The notes under the pieces: model-generated
What the model was told of the DNA's origin: nothing
What the model saw: the letters and a program-made list of their open reading frames with translations, nothing else
Databases searched by the model: none
DNA from: Pseudomonadota bacterium
GTDB lineage: Bacteria > Desulfobacterota > Desulfobacteria > Desulfobacterales > Desulfobacteraceae
Direction: 5' to 3'
Assembly (NCBI GenBank): GCA_018821535.1
Contig: JAHJLV010000010.1
Location: 1-64,000, forward strand
Length of the DNA: 64,000 nucleotides
In this document: positions 6,248-15,359 of the stretch, piece by piece
How the letters are laid out: each line of letters starts with the position of its first letter
How positions within the stretch are numbered: the first letter of the stretch is position 1
Position numbers and translations under genes: made by a program

Positions 6248-9200
6248 ATGGATATTATTCGATTTTTTATCAGCAAACCGGTTACCGTAGCGGTCGGGGT
6301 TATCATGGTGGTGATGTTCGGGCTGATCGGGCTTCAGAAACTTCCGGTCCAGCTGACCCCTGATGTGGAAACCCCTATGATTACGGTGAGTACTGTATGG
6401 TACGGGGCAACACCCTATGAAATTGAAAAAGAGATCATTGAAAGACAGGAAAAAGTATTAAAAGGGCTGCAGGGGCTGACCGAAATGGAAAGTTCCAGCT
6501 ATAACAGCCTGGGAACCATTACCCTGTCCTTTACGATGGGAACGGATATTGACGATGCCCTGCTCAGGGTGTCCAACAAGCTTTCCGAAGTGAGCAATTA
6601 TCCGGGGAATGCAGATCGCCCCACCATTGAATCATCGGGTGCGAACAGTTCTCCGGTTATCTGGTCGGTTTTAAGGCCGCTTCCGGGAAACACCCAGGAA
6701 ATCCGGCAGTTCAAGACATTTTTTGAAGATAATGTCCGTCAGCATCTGGAGCGGGTAAACGGCGTTGGCTCATTGCTGGTTTTCGGCGGCACGGACGATA
6801 CTCTGGATATTATCATCGATATCAAAAAAATGGCCAGGTATAATGTTTCCATCCATCAGATTATCGCAGCTGTTCAAAAAACCAATCAGAATATTTCTGC
6901 AGGTATTCTGGGAATGGACAAGAAAAATTACCGTATCAGGACCGTGAGCCAGTTTCAGAATCCTGAGGATGTTCTGGATGTGGTGATTTTTGATGACGGG
7001 ATAAAACGGGTATACCTCAAGGATATCGGGCAGGCGCAAAAAGGGTATAAAAAGGCGGACGCGTCAGTTCTTCATAAAGGCAGAGCCGTAATTGTTGTCG
7101 GGGTCAAGAAAGAAAAAGGCGCCAATGTTCTTGAAATTACCGAAGAAGTTGAAAGGACAATGGGACAGCTGAATGCCGGCATCCTCAAGGACAACGGTCT
7201 TGAGCTTGAAATCGTTTCTGATCAGCGGCCCTATATTCGTACGGCAACGGATCTGGTAAAGCGAAATATTTTTATCGGCGGTTTTCTGGCCATCTGCGTT
7301 CTTCTGGTTTTTTTAAGAAGTTTACGGGCAACATTGATTACGGGAATTGCCATTCCGATCTCTGCTGTGGGGTGTTTTGTTTTTCTATGGCTCATGGGAA
7401 GAAATCTGAATGTGGTCAGTATGGCGGGGATCTCTTTTGCCGTTGGGATGCTGGTGGATAATTCCATTGTTGTACTGGAGAATATTGACCGGCATCGCAA
7501 GATGGGGAAAACCGCATTTGACGCTGCCTACGAAGGAACAAAAGAAGTGTGGGGCGCTGTTCTGGCATCCACGGCAACCACGGTTGCTGTTTTTTTGCCG
7601 GTTATTTTCATGCAGGAGGAAGCCGGTCAGTTATTCCGGGATATTGCCATTGCCATAACCTCCTCAATTGTTCTGAGTCTTTTGGTTTCCATTTCTGTCA
7701 TTCCAACGCTGTTTAATCTGTTTTATAAAAACAAGCCATTTACACAAATAAACCAGATGCAGAAAAGTGTGGTCGGCGCTTTTCTGGCCGGCTGGATTTT
7801 TAAATTCAGTTCATTTTGCATGAAAACGGTTTTCACCCGGATGGTCACTATCCTGAGTTTTACATCCCTTGCGGTTGTCCTGACGGTCTGGCTTCTGCCC
7901 AGCGCTGAATATCTTCCCCAGGGCAACCGGAACCTGATCCTGAATATTATCATTCCGCCGCCGGGATATTCCACAGCCAAGCTCAAAGCCATGGGGGAAT
8001 ATGTTTATAAAAGCACAGAGCCGTATTTTAAAGAAGACGGCAAGGACGGGTTTCCCCAGATCAAACACATGTTTTATGTGGGTGCTGACAGGATCACACT
8101 GTTTGGTGGTATCAGCACTCATGATACCCGGGCAAGGGAGTTGATTCCTCTTTTTACAAAGGTGATACGATCCATTCCCGGCGTGTTCGGGGTCAGTATT
8201 CAGGCGGGAATTTTTGAATCCGGTATTGGCAAGGGAAGAACAGTGGATGTCAATATCTCCGGTGACAGGATGCCGGATATTATCCAGGCAGGATATGCAT
8301 TGTTTGGCGCTATCAGTGCAAAGATGCCGGAAAACACTCAGGTTCGTCCGGTCCCTTCCCTGGAAGCCAGTTATCCTGAGGCCAATTTTATCCCGAATCA
8401 GGAGAAGCTTGCTGCAAACGGTCTTTCAGCAGAAGCGCTTGGGGTATATGTTGATATCCTTATGGATGGAAGAAAGATCGAAGAATACCGGCCTGAGGGA
8501 ATCAAACAGGTGGATCTGATACTCAAGGGCAAGGATGCCTCTGCAGGGTCTCCTGAGGATATTTTAAATGCCACGGTTGTGAATCAGTTCGGCGATCTGA
8601 TCCGGATCAGGGATGTGGCGGATATTTCTTATGACCAGGGCATGCCGCAGATCAACCATCTGGAACGCAACCGGACCATCACCCTTCAGGTCACGCCTCC
8701 TGAAACCCTTGCGTTGCAGACCGCCATGGAGCAGATCGAAGGACAGATCATTCCTGAATTAAAACAGGAAGGAAAGCTTGACAATGTTAATGTGGCTGTG
8801 GGTGGAAACGCAGACAAATTGGTTGAGACCATGGATGCACTTAAATGGAATCTTCTTCTGGCGCTTGTGATTACATATCTTCTGATGTCCGCCCTGTTTG
8901 AAAATTTTATATATCCGTTCATTATTCTTTTCACGGTTCCCCTGGCCGCAGCCGGCGGTTTTGTGGGCTTATGGGCTGTAAATATCTATCTAAGCTCACG
9001 GGGTGTGGGGCTCCAGGGATTTGATGTGCTGAGTATGCTGGGGTTTATTATTCTGATCGGGACAGTGGTGAACAATGCAATTCTTATTGTTCATCAATCC
9101 TTGAATAATGTCAGATATAACGGGCTTGTCGGAAAGCAGGCAGTTGAAGATGCGGTAAAAACAAGAATCCGGCCGATTTTCATGAGCGCCACAACCAGCT

Positions 9201-9382
9201 TGCTGGCCATGGCGCCCATGGTTGTATCCACCGGATCCGGGAGTGAGCTTTACCGGGGACTCGGGGCCATCCTGCTGGGCGGCCTTGCCGTATCAACGGT
9301 ATTTACGCTGGTGGTTATCCCGGCCCTGCTGATTTTCATCATCGGGTTTGAAAAACCAGCGCTGTTTGTCCAGGAAAGCTGA
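6248..9382 (+). CDS. RND-family efflux transporter, inner-membrane pump (AcrB/MexB superfamily)
   Basis: 1044 residues, the usual size. It exports substrates by proton exchange. TM1 lies at about 12-29 (VTVAVGVIMVVMFGLIGL), two large periplasmic loops follow TM1 and TM7, and the remaining TM helices are in two clusters (about 335-480 and 865-1030). Conserved blocks include QLTPDVETPMI near the N-terminus, the TM4 region FAVGMLVDNSIVVLENIDRHR with the proton-relay Asp-Asn type pair, and PIFMSATTSLLAMAPM. It belongs to the HAE-type (hydrophobe/amphiphile) branch rather than the heavy-metal branch by these motifs. It overlaps nothing and ends 4 bases before the convergent vWA-OmpA gene. Confidence 0.94.
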   Translation: MDIIRFFISKPVTVAVGVIMVVMFGLIGLQKLPVQLTPDVETPMITVSTVWYGATPYEIEKEIIERQEKVLKGLQGLTEMESSSYNSLGTITLSFTMGTDIDDALLRVSNKLSEVSNYPGNADRPTIESSGANSSPVIWSVLRPLPGNTQEIRQFKTFFEDNVRQHLERVNGVGSLLVFGGTDDTLDIIIDIKKMARYNVSIHQIIAAVQKTNQNISAGILGMDKKNYRIRTVSQFQNPEDVLDVVIFDDGIKRVYLKDIGQAQKGYKKADASVLHKGRAVIVVGVKKEKGANVLEITEEVERTMGQLNAGILKDNGLELEIVSDQRPYIRTATDLVKRNIFIGGFLAICVLLVFLRSLRATLITGIAIPISAVGCFVFLWLMGRNLNVVSMAGISFAVGMLVDNSIVVLENIDRHRKMGKTAFDAAYEGTKEVWGAVLASTATTVAVFLPVIFMQEEAGQLFRDIAIAITSSIVLSLLVSISVIPTLFNLFYKNKPFTQINQMQKSVVGAFLAGWIFKFSSFCMKTVFTRMVTILSFTSLAVVLTVWLLPSAEYLPQGNRNLILNIIIPPPGYSTAKLKAMGEYVYKSTEPYFKEDGKDGFPQIKHMFYVGADRITLFGGISTHDTRARELIPLFTKVIRSIPGVFGVSIQAGIFESGIGKGRTVDVNISGDRMPDIIQAGYALFGAISAKMPENTQVRPVPSLEASYPEANFIPNQEKLAANGLSAEALGVYVDILMDGRKIEEYRPEGIKQVDLILKGKDASAGSPEDILNATVVNQFGDLIRIRDVADISYDQGMPQINHLERNRTITLQVTPPETLALQTAMEQIEGQIIPELKQEGKLDNVNVAVGGNADKLVETMDALKWNLLLALVITYLLMSALFENFIYPFIILFTVPLAAAGGFVGLWAVNIYLSSRGVGLQGFDVLSMLGFIILIGTVVNNAILIVHQSLNNVRYNGLVGKQAVEDAVKTRIRPIFMSATTSLLAMAPMVVSTGSGSELYRGLGAILLGGLAVSTVFTLVVIPALLIFIIGFEKPALFVQES

Positions 9383-9386
9383 TTCA

Positions 9387-10508
9387 TTATTCTTTGACCA
9401 CGTCAAGAACCACCTGCATATTTGATTTTGCAGCAGGAGAATCTATTTGGTCCGGGTCGGCTTCTTTGGCCAGCGGACGTGTTTTGCCGTATCCGACAGT
9501 TGTCAGTCTGTCAGCCGGGATATTCCCTTTGGAAATGATATAATCCCTGACCGCCTGAGCTCGTTTTTCACTTAATTTCTGGTTATAGTCCAGTGATCCT
9601 TTTGCAGATGCATGACCTTCAATATTCAATTTGATTTCGGGATTTTTTGCCAGAATTTCAATATTTTTATCCAGAATGGATTTACCATCCCGGGTCAGTG
9701 TATGATCATCAAATTCAAACGGAATGGTGCTCAAGGGTTTAAGAAGCAAGACGGCTTTGTGATATCCAAGTCCGGTGTTTTTATGACCCAGGAAAACATC
9801 TGTCACATATTCTGCCATGGGATCGGAAGGCACCATGTCCAGGGCAGAAACCATATAACCGCAGGAGGATGTTTTGGCAATGTTTTCCATTAATAATTTA
9901 CCGTCTTTATCATTTCCCACATGGACAGTGTAAATACAGACTGTGTTATCAAGGGCTTTAATCATTTTCTGGGCTGCCAGAACAGGGGTGTTATCCAGAT
10001 CTTCACCGTCACTGACAATAATGACGGCTTTGTTTCCCTTGATATTTTTAAGATCAGAAGCAGCAGCGTCAATCGCTGCTGTCATTGGTGTCGGGCCGCC
10101 GGTATGATTTACGGACAAAATTCCGGTTCTCATGTCTTTTTGATCAAAAGCAGACATGCCGTAAACAAGCCGGGTCTCATTTTCTGACAGCTGAGGACCC
10201 TGGCCAAAGGTTCGCAGACCGGAGACAGAAGAAATCGGGGGAAGGGTTTTATTCATTCTTTGCACAAATGTCTTTGCTATATCAAATTTGACATAGTTTT
10301 CTTCAGTTCTTTTGTGCATGGATAATGAGGTGTCTAAAAGAACAACCCATCCATCCACTTTGGAAGAAATTTCACCTGCCAGATAGCTGGAATTCAAGTC
10401 TTTTACCGGGGGTTCAGGAACTACCCGGGCTGTTTTCACAGTGGCGCATGAGGTGAATAAAAAAAGCGCAGCTGTTAAAAAAACAGCCAGTTTAATTACG
10501 GGTCTCAT
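9387..10508 (-). CDS. vWA-OmpA lipoprotein
   Basis: 373 residues. A lipoprotein signal (AALFLFTSCATVK, lipidation Cys at about 22) is followed by a von Willebrand A domain (VVLLDTSLSMHKR, a MIDAS-type DxSxS; later VSDGEDLDN) and a C-terminal OmpA domain that binds peptidoglycan (NIEGHASAKGSLDYNQKLS, RLTTVGYGKTRP). It is expected to be anchored in the outer membrane and to grip the cell wall, with the vWA domain available for a protein or metal partner. Calcium/magnesium binding by the vWA site is a family expectation, not shown. The gene is convergent with the RND operon and divergent from epd; no obvious partner gene adjoins. Confidence 0.85.
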   Translation of the reverse strand: MRPVIKLAVFLTAALFLFTSCATVKTARVVPEPPVKDLNSSYLAGEISSKVDGWVVLLDTSLSMHKRTEENYVKFDIAKTFVQRMNKTLPPISSVSGLRTFGQGPQLSENETRLVYGMSAFDQKDMRTGILSVNHTGGPTPMTAAIDAAASDLKNIKGNKAVIIVSDGEDLDNTPVLAAQKMIKALDNTVCIYTVHVGNDKDGKLLMENIAKTSSCGYMVSALDMVPSDPMAEYVTDVFLGHKNTGLGYHKAVLLLKPLSTIPFEFDDHTLTRDGKSILDKNIEILAKNPEIKLNIEGHASAKGSLDYNQKLSEKRAQAVRDYIISKGNIPADRLTTVGYGKTRPLAKEADPDQIDSPAAKSNMQVVLDVVKE

Positions 10509-10613
10509 AATTTTTCTCCTTTATAATTTGAGGTTACGTATTGTTCAATTTATGATATATGCACTATCAAGAGTATACTTATACTGAAAATACAATAAAA
10601 ATGAAAATTAAAA

Positions 10614-11630
10614 ATGAAAATTAATATAGCAGTCAACGGATATGGCAGAATCGGAAGATGTGTGGTCAGAGCCCTGTATGAGTCCCGCAGGTTTTCTGAT
10701 CGCATCAATCTGGTCGCCGTGAATGAAACCGCAGATGCCCAGACCATTTATCACCTTACAAAATATGATTCCACCCACGGCAGATTCCCGCTGGCTTTAA
10801 AAAAAGAAGGCAGCTTTCTTGTTATCGGAGATACCCGTGTCCGGATACTGCAGGAAAAAAACATCATGAATCTGCCATGGAAGGATTTGAATATTGATGC
10901 GGTTCTGGAGTGTACAGGCATCTACAATGACAGACAGTCTGCTGATCTGCATCTGCTCTGCGGTGCAAAAAAAGTTATTTTTTCACAGCCGGCAGGGGAC
11001 GAAATGGATGCCACGATTGTATATGGGGTGAATCATCAGATATTGAAGAAAAACCACACCGTTATTTCCAATGCATCCTGCACCACCAATTGTATTATTC
11101 CGGTATTGTTTGTTCTGGAGCATGCCTTTGGCATTGAAAGCGGAAGTGTGACAACCATTCATTCTGCCATGCATGATCAGCCGGTGATTGATGCCTATAA
11201 TCCGGATTTAAGAAAAACGCGGTCCGCACTCCAGTCAATCATTCCTGTGAATACGGCCCTTGAAAAAGGAATCTCAAAAATTCTGCCTTCCATGGAAGGC
11301 AGATTTGAAACCCTGGCCATCCGGGTGCCGACAACCAATGTGTCTATCATGGATATCACGGTTTTAGTAAATCGGGATGCGGATGTCCGACAAATCAATG
11401 ATGCATTGATCAAAGCCTCGGAGGGTGAATTAAAAGACATTCTGGGGGTGACGGATGAGCACCTTGTTTCCTGTGATTTTAATCATGATCCCAGATCTGC
11501 TGTGATTGATCTGTACCAGACCCGGGTGAGCAAAAGCCGCCTTGTCAAAATCCAGGCCTGGTTTGATAATGAATGGGGGTATTCCAACCGGATGCTGGAT
11601 ACAACCATTGCAGCGTTTGCAGCCGGATAA
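10614..11630 (+). CDS. epd: Erythrose-4-phosphate dehydrogenase
   Basis: 338 residues. It oxidises D-erythrose 4-phosphate to 4-phosphoerythronate with NAD+, feeding pyridoxal-phosphate synthesis. The Rossmann start is INIAVNGYGRIGRCVVRALYES; the catalytic Cys is C156 in SNASCTTNCIIP. Discrimination from GAPDH comes from TTIHSAMHDQPVIDAYNPDLR and QSIIPVNT, which follow the Epd pattern and not the GAPDH VHAYT pattern, and from DFNHDPRSAVID. The region before ATG 10614 contains the repeated block AAAATGAAAATTA and no strong ribosome site; the first copy's ATG runs into a stop after seven codons. No other B6 gene is nearby. A minor GAPDH activity cannot be ruled out. Confidence 0.87.
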   Translation: MKINIAVNGYGRIGRCVVRALYESRRFSDRINLVAVNETADAQTIYHLTKYDSTHGRFPLALKKEGSFLVIGDTRVRILQEKNIMNLPWKDLNIDAVLECTGIYNDRQSADLHLLCGAKKVIFSQPAGDEMDATIVYGVNHQILKKNHTVISNASCTTNCIIPVLFVLEHAFGIESGSVTTIHSAMHDQPVIDAYNPDLRKTRSALQSIIPVNTALEKGISKILPSMEGRFETLAIRVPTTNVSIMDITVLVNRDADVRQINDALIKASEGELKDILGVTDEHLVSCDFNHDPRSAVIDLYQTRVSKSRLVKIQAWFDNEWGYSNRMLDTTIAAFAAG

Positions 11631-11684
11631 GCATCTTATTGAAATCCCGGTCAGAATATTATTTTTAACAGCTTCAGATGTGAA

Positions 11685-12467
11685 TTATCCGGCAAGCGCC
11701 ACAAGTTTCCGGGTAATCTCTTTTATTTCATCCGGAAGGGTGGTGATATCGTCAAAAGGGCGTTTCCCGCTTCTGTCCGATGCCACAATTTCATCCATTT
11801 CCGGGATAAATCCTAAAATTTCATAATCCGGCATGCTGTCTTTGATCAGTTGTTTGTCTGCTTGGGATTTCACCCGGTTGCCAATGACAACAATCCGTTT
11901 AATGCCGATGTCCTGACCCAGTTTGCGGATTTTATCCGCAGCAACCTGACTTCTTCTGCCTGGATTGACAATCACGATAAGCGCATCCACAGAACCGGAC
12001 GTGGCTCTTCCCAGGTGCTCGATGCCTGCCTCCATATCCATGACAACCACTTCATTTCTGGCAAGCACCAGATGGTTCATGAGCGCTTTCAAGATGGTTG
12101 CTTCCGGGCAGATGCATCCGGAACCCCCTTTTTGAACCGTTCCCATGACCAGTAATTTTACCCCGTCTTTTTCTATGGAAAATCTGTCCGGGATATCATC
12201 CACCTTAGGATTCAGGGTAAAAAATCCGCCCATGGTTCCAGGGGTGGCGCCGGTTCTTTCTGCGATTAAATCAGAAAGCTCTGAAATGGGTGTAATGGGG
12301 CGGCTTTCATCAATACCGAGCCCTGCAGCCAGGTTGGCAACGGGATCTGCATCTATGGCAATGACCTTTGTATCTGTATTTAAAGCGGCAATGGATCGGG
12401 CAAGAAGTGAGGTAATGGTTGTTTTACCAACTCCGCCTTTTCCGCCGATGGCAAGTTTCAAGCTCAA
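11685..12467 (-). CDS. cooC: CooC-type nickel-insertion ATPase for CODH/ACS
   Basis: 260 residues. A MinD/ParA-like ATPase that loads nickel into CODH (or ACS, where it is called AcsF). The deviant Walker A is GGKGGVGKTT at about 7-16, followed by IDADPVANLAAGLG; the CxC motif of CooC dimers appears as GSGCICPEAT; VVMDMEAGIEHLGR is the Walker B/switch region. The start is TTG 12467, with AGGAG 10 bases upstream; no ATG is available in frame before the Walker motif. It is the last gene of the leftward C1 region, separated from acsE by a terminator and a small gene, so it may be transcribed both by read-through and separately. Confidence 0.9.
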   Translation of the reverse strand: MSLKLAIGGKGGVGKTTITSLLARSIAALNTDTKVIAIDADPVANLAAGLGIDESRPITPISELSDLIAERTGATPGTMGGFFTLNPKVDDIPDRFSIEKDGVKLLVMGTVQKGGSGCICPEATILKALMNHLVLARNEVVVMDMEAGIEHLGRATSGSVDALIVIVNPGRRSQVAADKIRKLGQDIGIKRIVVIGNRVKSQADKQLIKDSMPDYEILGFIPEMDEIVASDRSGKRPFDDITTLPDEIKEITRKLVALAG

Positions 12468-12484
12468 AATAGGTACTCCTGTTT

Positions 12485-12790
12485 TTAATTTAAGTGTTGA
12501 AGAATGCGTCCTTTTTCATCCAGAAGATAAACCTTATGTCCCTGTTCTTCTGCAGCAAGTAAAATATCTTCTCCAATGACTGCCTGGGCCTCATATTTTT
12601 CTTTGAATAAATCTCTTGGCATTAATGCAAAACATTTTTTAGCATCTTCCTTGGTTTTAAATGCCGGTATAAATTTTTTATGGGTGGTTTCATCATTAAA
12701 GCCGAGAAATTCTTCGTCAATGCCGGGATTTTGAATGATGACATAAAACCAGGTGTCGTTTATTGAAATTGTATCCATCTGATGTTCCAA
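12485..12790 (-). CDS. Small conserved-looking protein between acsE and cooC, function unknown
   Basis: About 101 residues (97 if the second Met, at 12778, is used). Acidic and basic residues are mixed, with no membrane segment and a single Cys (KKCFALMPRD). It contains WFYVIIQNPGIDEEFLGF near the start, a KTKEDAKKCF helix, and ends GHKVYLLDEKGRILQHLN; this alternation suggests a small alpha+beta fold. It lies 17 bases before cooC on the same strand and directly after the acs terminator, so it is probably co-transcribed with cooC. I do not recognise the family. Position suggests an accessory role in CODH/ACS maturation or regulation; that is inference from context only. Confidence 0.7.
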   Translation of the reverse strand: MEHQMDTISINDTWFYVIIQNPGIDEEFLGFNDETTHKKFIPAFKTKEDAKKCFALMPRDLFKEKYEAQAVIGEDILLAAEEQGHKVYLLDEKGRILQHLN

Positions 12791-12870
12791 AATTTATTTC
12801 CTTTCTGTTATTTTAATGAAGTTTAATATAAGGCATTTTATTTAAAAATAAAGGAAAAATACGTGAAAAA

Positions 12871-12904
12871 TAAAAAAACCCCTGGTCATAGAAATAACCA
12901 GGGG
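12871..12904 (-). terminator. Rho-independent terminator after acsE
   Basis: Read leftward: CCCCTGGT, a 10-base loop, ACCAGGGG, then TTTTTTTA (12878-12871). The stem is perfect and GC-rich. It closes the acsD-A-B-C-E unit about 30 bases behind the acsE stop codon and separates it from the small gene and cooC. Confidence 0.9.
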
Positions 12905-12935
12905 CCTTGAAAACTTTAATTAAGTCTAAAAAAGA

Positions 12936-13850
12936 CTAAATTTCAAGCCATGAGTCAGAGTAGAGCGTTTCACCCATGATAACCTTATAGGTTTTGTAGT
13001 AGTCCAGAAGTTCGCCTGTCACGCTGGCTTGTCCAGGATCGTTGCCGTCCATCAGGCCCCAGATCAGGTCGGTAATGTCTGAACGCTGACCTTTGGCAAT
13101 GGCAGTCTGTCTTTTGTCCAGAGGATCTGCAATAACAGACTTCATGCCGTATTTCCACAACATGACCATATAGGTGGAGTTGAGGATGGGACGCAGATGT
13201 TCCGGAGGTCCATTGGAAATGTTGGACAGACCGCAGGTGGATTTTGCACCCGGTGCAATGTCTTCAAGCATCATCTGGAAATTCAGAAGGCTCATGCATT
13301 GCTGCTGCTGGATATTAACAGGGGTTACAATACCATCAACCCATATTTTTTCGTTGGGGATACCTGCTTCGTTGGCGTAATACAGGAGTTCTACTGCCAG
13401 AGCTGCCCGTTCGTTTTCATCACGGGGCAAGCCTTCAGGACCCCACATCAGGGCAACAAAATCCGCATCATATTTTTTGGCCATCGGAACCATGGCTTCA
13501 TATCTTTCAGGGCGGGCCATGATGGAGTTGACAATATGCGGAGCAGATGCGGGTTTACATACTTTAAGACCGGCTTCAATGGCATCGATATTAGAGGAGT
13601 CAAGCAGCAGGGGCATTCCCGGCACAGCTTCCTGAACAACATTGACAACCCATGGCATCAGTTCAGTACCGAATTTTTTTGCAGGTCCCAGGTTGATATC
13701 AATATAATCCATACCAAGTTCTTTCTGTCTGACAACTTCTTCCTGGATGGGTACAGGATTACGTTTAGCAGGATCAGCCTCTTTAAACTCTTTTCCGATA
13801 ACTCTGGAAATGACGTTCAGGCTTTCTCCAAATAGAATCATGTTTTCCAT
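12936..13850 (-). CDS. acsE: Methyltetrahydrofolate:corrinoid/iron-sulfur protein methyltransferase
   Basis: 304 residues. It moves the methyl group of methyl-H4folate to the Co(I) of the AcsCD corrinoid protein. The pterin-binding TIM barrel shows DYIDINLGPAKK, PLLLDSSNIDAIEAGL, HIVNSIMA, and TCGLSNISNGPPE, in the usual order. It is somewhat longer than the roughly 260-residue Moorella enzyme because of a C-terminal extension (KRQTAIAKGQRSD to the end) shared with other bacterial CODH-linked forms. Start ATG 13850 has AAGGAAGAG upstream. It is the last gene of the acs unit before the strong terminator. Confidence 0.93.
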   Translation of the reverse strand: MENMILFGESLNVISRVIGKEFKEADPAKRNPVPIQEEVVRQKELGMDYIDINLGPAKKFGTELMPWVVNVVQEAVPGMPLLLDSSNIDAIEAGLKVCKPASAPHIVNSIMARPERYEAMVPMAKKYDADFVALMWGPEGLPRDENERAALAVELLYYANEAGIPNEKIWVDGIVTPVNIQQQQCMSLLNFQMMLEDIAPGAKSTCGLSNISNGPPEHLRPILNSTYMVMLWKYGMKSVIADPLDKRQTAIAKGQRSDITDLIWGLMDGNDPGQASVTGELLDYYKTYKVIMGETLYSDSWLEI

Positions 13851-13887
13851 GTTCTCTTCCTTTTACGGTTAAAATGTTACACATATG

Positions 13888-13919
13888 AAACCGGGCTTTT
13901 TACAAAAAAAGCCCGGTTT
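13888..13919. other. Intergenic stem-loop between acsC and acsE
   Basis: AAACCGGGCTTTTT (13888-13901) pairs with AAAAAGCCCGGTTT (13906-13919) around a short A-rich loop. The U-rich part is inside the stem and is not followed by a T run on the leftward strand, so full termination is unlikely. It may stabilise the upstream acs mRNA ends or adjust the ratio of AcsE to the other subunits. Confidence 0.6.
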
Positions 13920-13927
13920 GAGGTTAT

Positions 13928-15268
13928 TTATTTTGTTTTAAGGAATGCTGCCAGGTGAGCAGCTTCTCTTGGACCAACGGTAATGGTCCAGCCGGGCAGC
14001 TCTTCTTCAATATCACCTGCAATCGCAGCCGCATAACCCGGAATGATCAGTTCAGTATGTTTCACTTTATCCATGATACCGCTTTTCTTTACAAACATGC
14101 CGACATCATCACCGCCAAATTTTCCGGCAGCCCATGCAGTCAGAACAGAAAGGCCTTCAGAATCCTTGATCAGCAGCCATGCGGGAACTTTACTGGCTTC
14201 AATTTCACCGGATACGATGAAGTAAGTCAATGCAAAGTTTGTTGTAACCAGAACCGGAGAGTTTTCATTCGGATTGCCGATTTCAAAAATACCTTCAGTA
14301 ACTGTCATGGGTCTCTGAGGATCAGTGAAAATATTGAGTCTTTCAAGCAGCAGCGGGAATAAGGATTCTGCGGTAAAATCGCTCATCACCACAATTCCGC
14401 CGTATTTGGCAACCAGCATACCCGCGATCAGGGTTTCCATATCAAGGTTGGAAGCCATTTCACAGGGGAAGGTAATGGTCGGGAAACCCAGGGCTTTGTT
14501 GGATGCTTTAAGTGCAGCACGTCTGATCGCCACCTGATCTTCCAGGACTTGTTTGATTTCTCTTGAGCCCGGATCAAGTACCAGGTCTTTAAGACCCATT
14601 TCGGTCAGTTTTTTAGTTAGAGGCTGAAGCGCATCAACTGAATCCGCCTTTACAGCTATCGGCAGGTCATTTTCTTTGGCCAGCGCACCCATAGCGTCAA
14701 TGTTGGCTGCAGTTGCAGCATAAAGAAGCGGACGTTTGAATCCGGCCACTTTTACAGCCGCTTTCATGATCTCGACATCTTCTGTCATCAGAACAAGGTT
14801 GAACTCAGATTCCTTGGCAATTTTTTCAGCAACTGAAGCAAAAGCAGCTGCCCCTTTGCCCGCATCCTTAACAACCAGAAGTTCAGGTCTCAGGTTCAAA
14901 CCTACGCGTTCATACTGGAATGCATTATATACTTTAAGCGCTTTATCCAGATCTGCCGCAGCAATATCAGAAGATACGGTTGCTGCAAGAACCGTCGGGT
15001 TAAAAAAGGTTTTTTCATGTCTGTAAAGAACAGTTTCTCCACCCGTTGTGGTCTTCCGAACACCTTTACCCAGGGCAACAGGACGGATCGGAGGCGCTGA
15101 TGCTTCAGCAAGCTGTTCTTTTGCCTCGTCAGAAACGTAAGGGCAGCTGTCCAGTTCAGCCTTTCCAGATGCAAGATTCATTGCAAAGGCAAGGCATGTA
15201 GGAACTCCGCACTCCTTACAGTTGGTTTTGGGCAGGAGTTTGAATATCTGTATACCGGTTAATGCCAT
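13928..15268 (-). CDS. acsC: Corrinoid/iron-sulfur protein large (gamma) subunit
   Basis: 446 residues. With AcsD it forms the corrinoid protein that carries the methyl group between AcsE and acetyl-CoA synthase. The N-terminal [4Fe-4S] domain has C17, C20, C25 and C42 (NCKECGVPTC, then LDSCP), used for reductive activation of cobalt. A TIM-barrel domain follows (TVLAATVSSDIAA on) and a C-terminal B12-binding Rossmann domain (about 320-446, with VLVTTNFALTYFIVSGEI). Start ATG 15268 with GGAG upstream. It lies between acsB and acsE, flanked by stem-loops on both sides. Confidence 0.94.
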   Translation of the reverse strand: MALTGIQIFKLLPKTNCKECGVPTCLAFAMNLASGKAELDSCPYVSDEAKEQLAEASAPPIRPVALGKGVRKTTTGGETVLYRHEKTFFNPTVLAATVSSDIAAADLDKALKVYNAFQYERVGLNLRPELLVVKDAGKGAAAFASVAEKIAKESEFNLVLMTEDVEIMKAAVKVAGFKRPLLYAATAANIDAMGALAKENDLPIAVKADSVDALQPLTKKLTEMGLKDLVLDPGSREIKQVLEDQVAIRRAALKASNKALGFPTITFPCEMASNLDMETLIAGMLVAKYGGIVVMSDFTAESLFPLLLERLNIFTDPQRPMTVTEGIFEIGNPNENSPVLVTTNFALTYFIVSGEIEASKVPAWLLIKDSEGLSVLTAWAAGKFGGDDVGMFVKKSGIMDKVKHTELIIPGYAAAIAGDIEEELPGWTITVGPREAAHLAAFLKTK

Positions 15269-15302
15269 TTTTTTCTCCTTAAGTTTAGCAAAACTTTATG
15301 CT

Positions 15303-15347
15303 AAAGGTCCGAAAGTTTATTCTGGTGTGAAAAACTGCCGGACCTTT
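15303..15347. other. Intergenic stem-loop between acsB and acsC
   Basis: AAAGGTCCG (15303-15311) and CGGACCTTT (15339-15347) form a 9-bp stem with a 27-base loop. Next to it TTTAGC (15286-15291) and GCTAAA (15300-15305) form a competing shorter stem that shares bases with the first. Neither has a T run after it on the coding strand. A processing or differential-expression structure is the simplest reading. Confidence 0.5.
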
Positions 15348-15359
15348 TGGGTTTAGTAA

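Noticed and set aside
10614..11630. Glyceraldehyde-3-phosphate dehydrogenase instead of erythrose-4-phosphate dehydrogenase
   Set aside because: HSAMHDQPVIDAY, QSIIPVNT and DFNHDPRSA follow the Epd pattern; GAPDH would show VHAYTNDQ-type sequence after the Cys region.
13197..13835. Long open frame opposite acsE
   Set aside because: Antisense to a conserved gene with no start signal or known motif.
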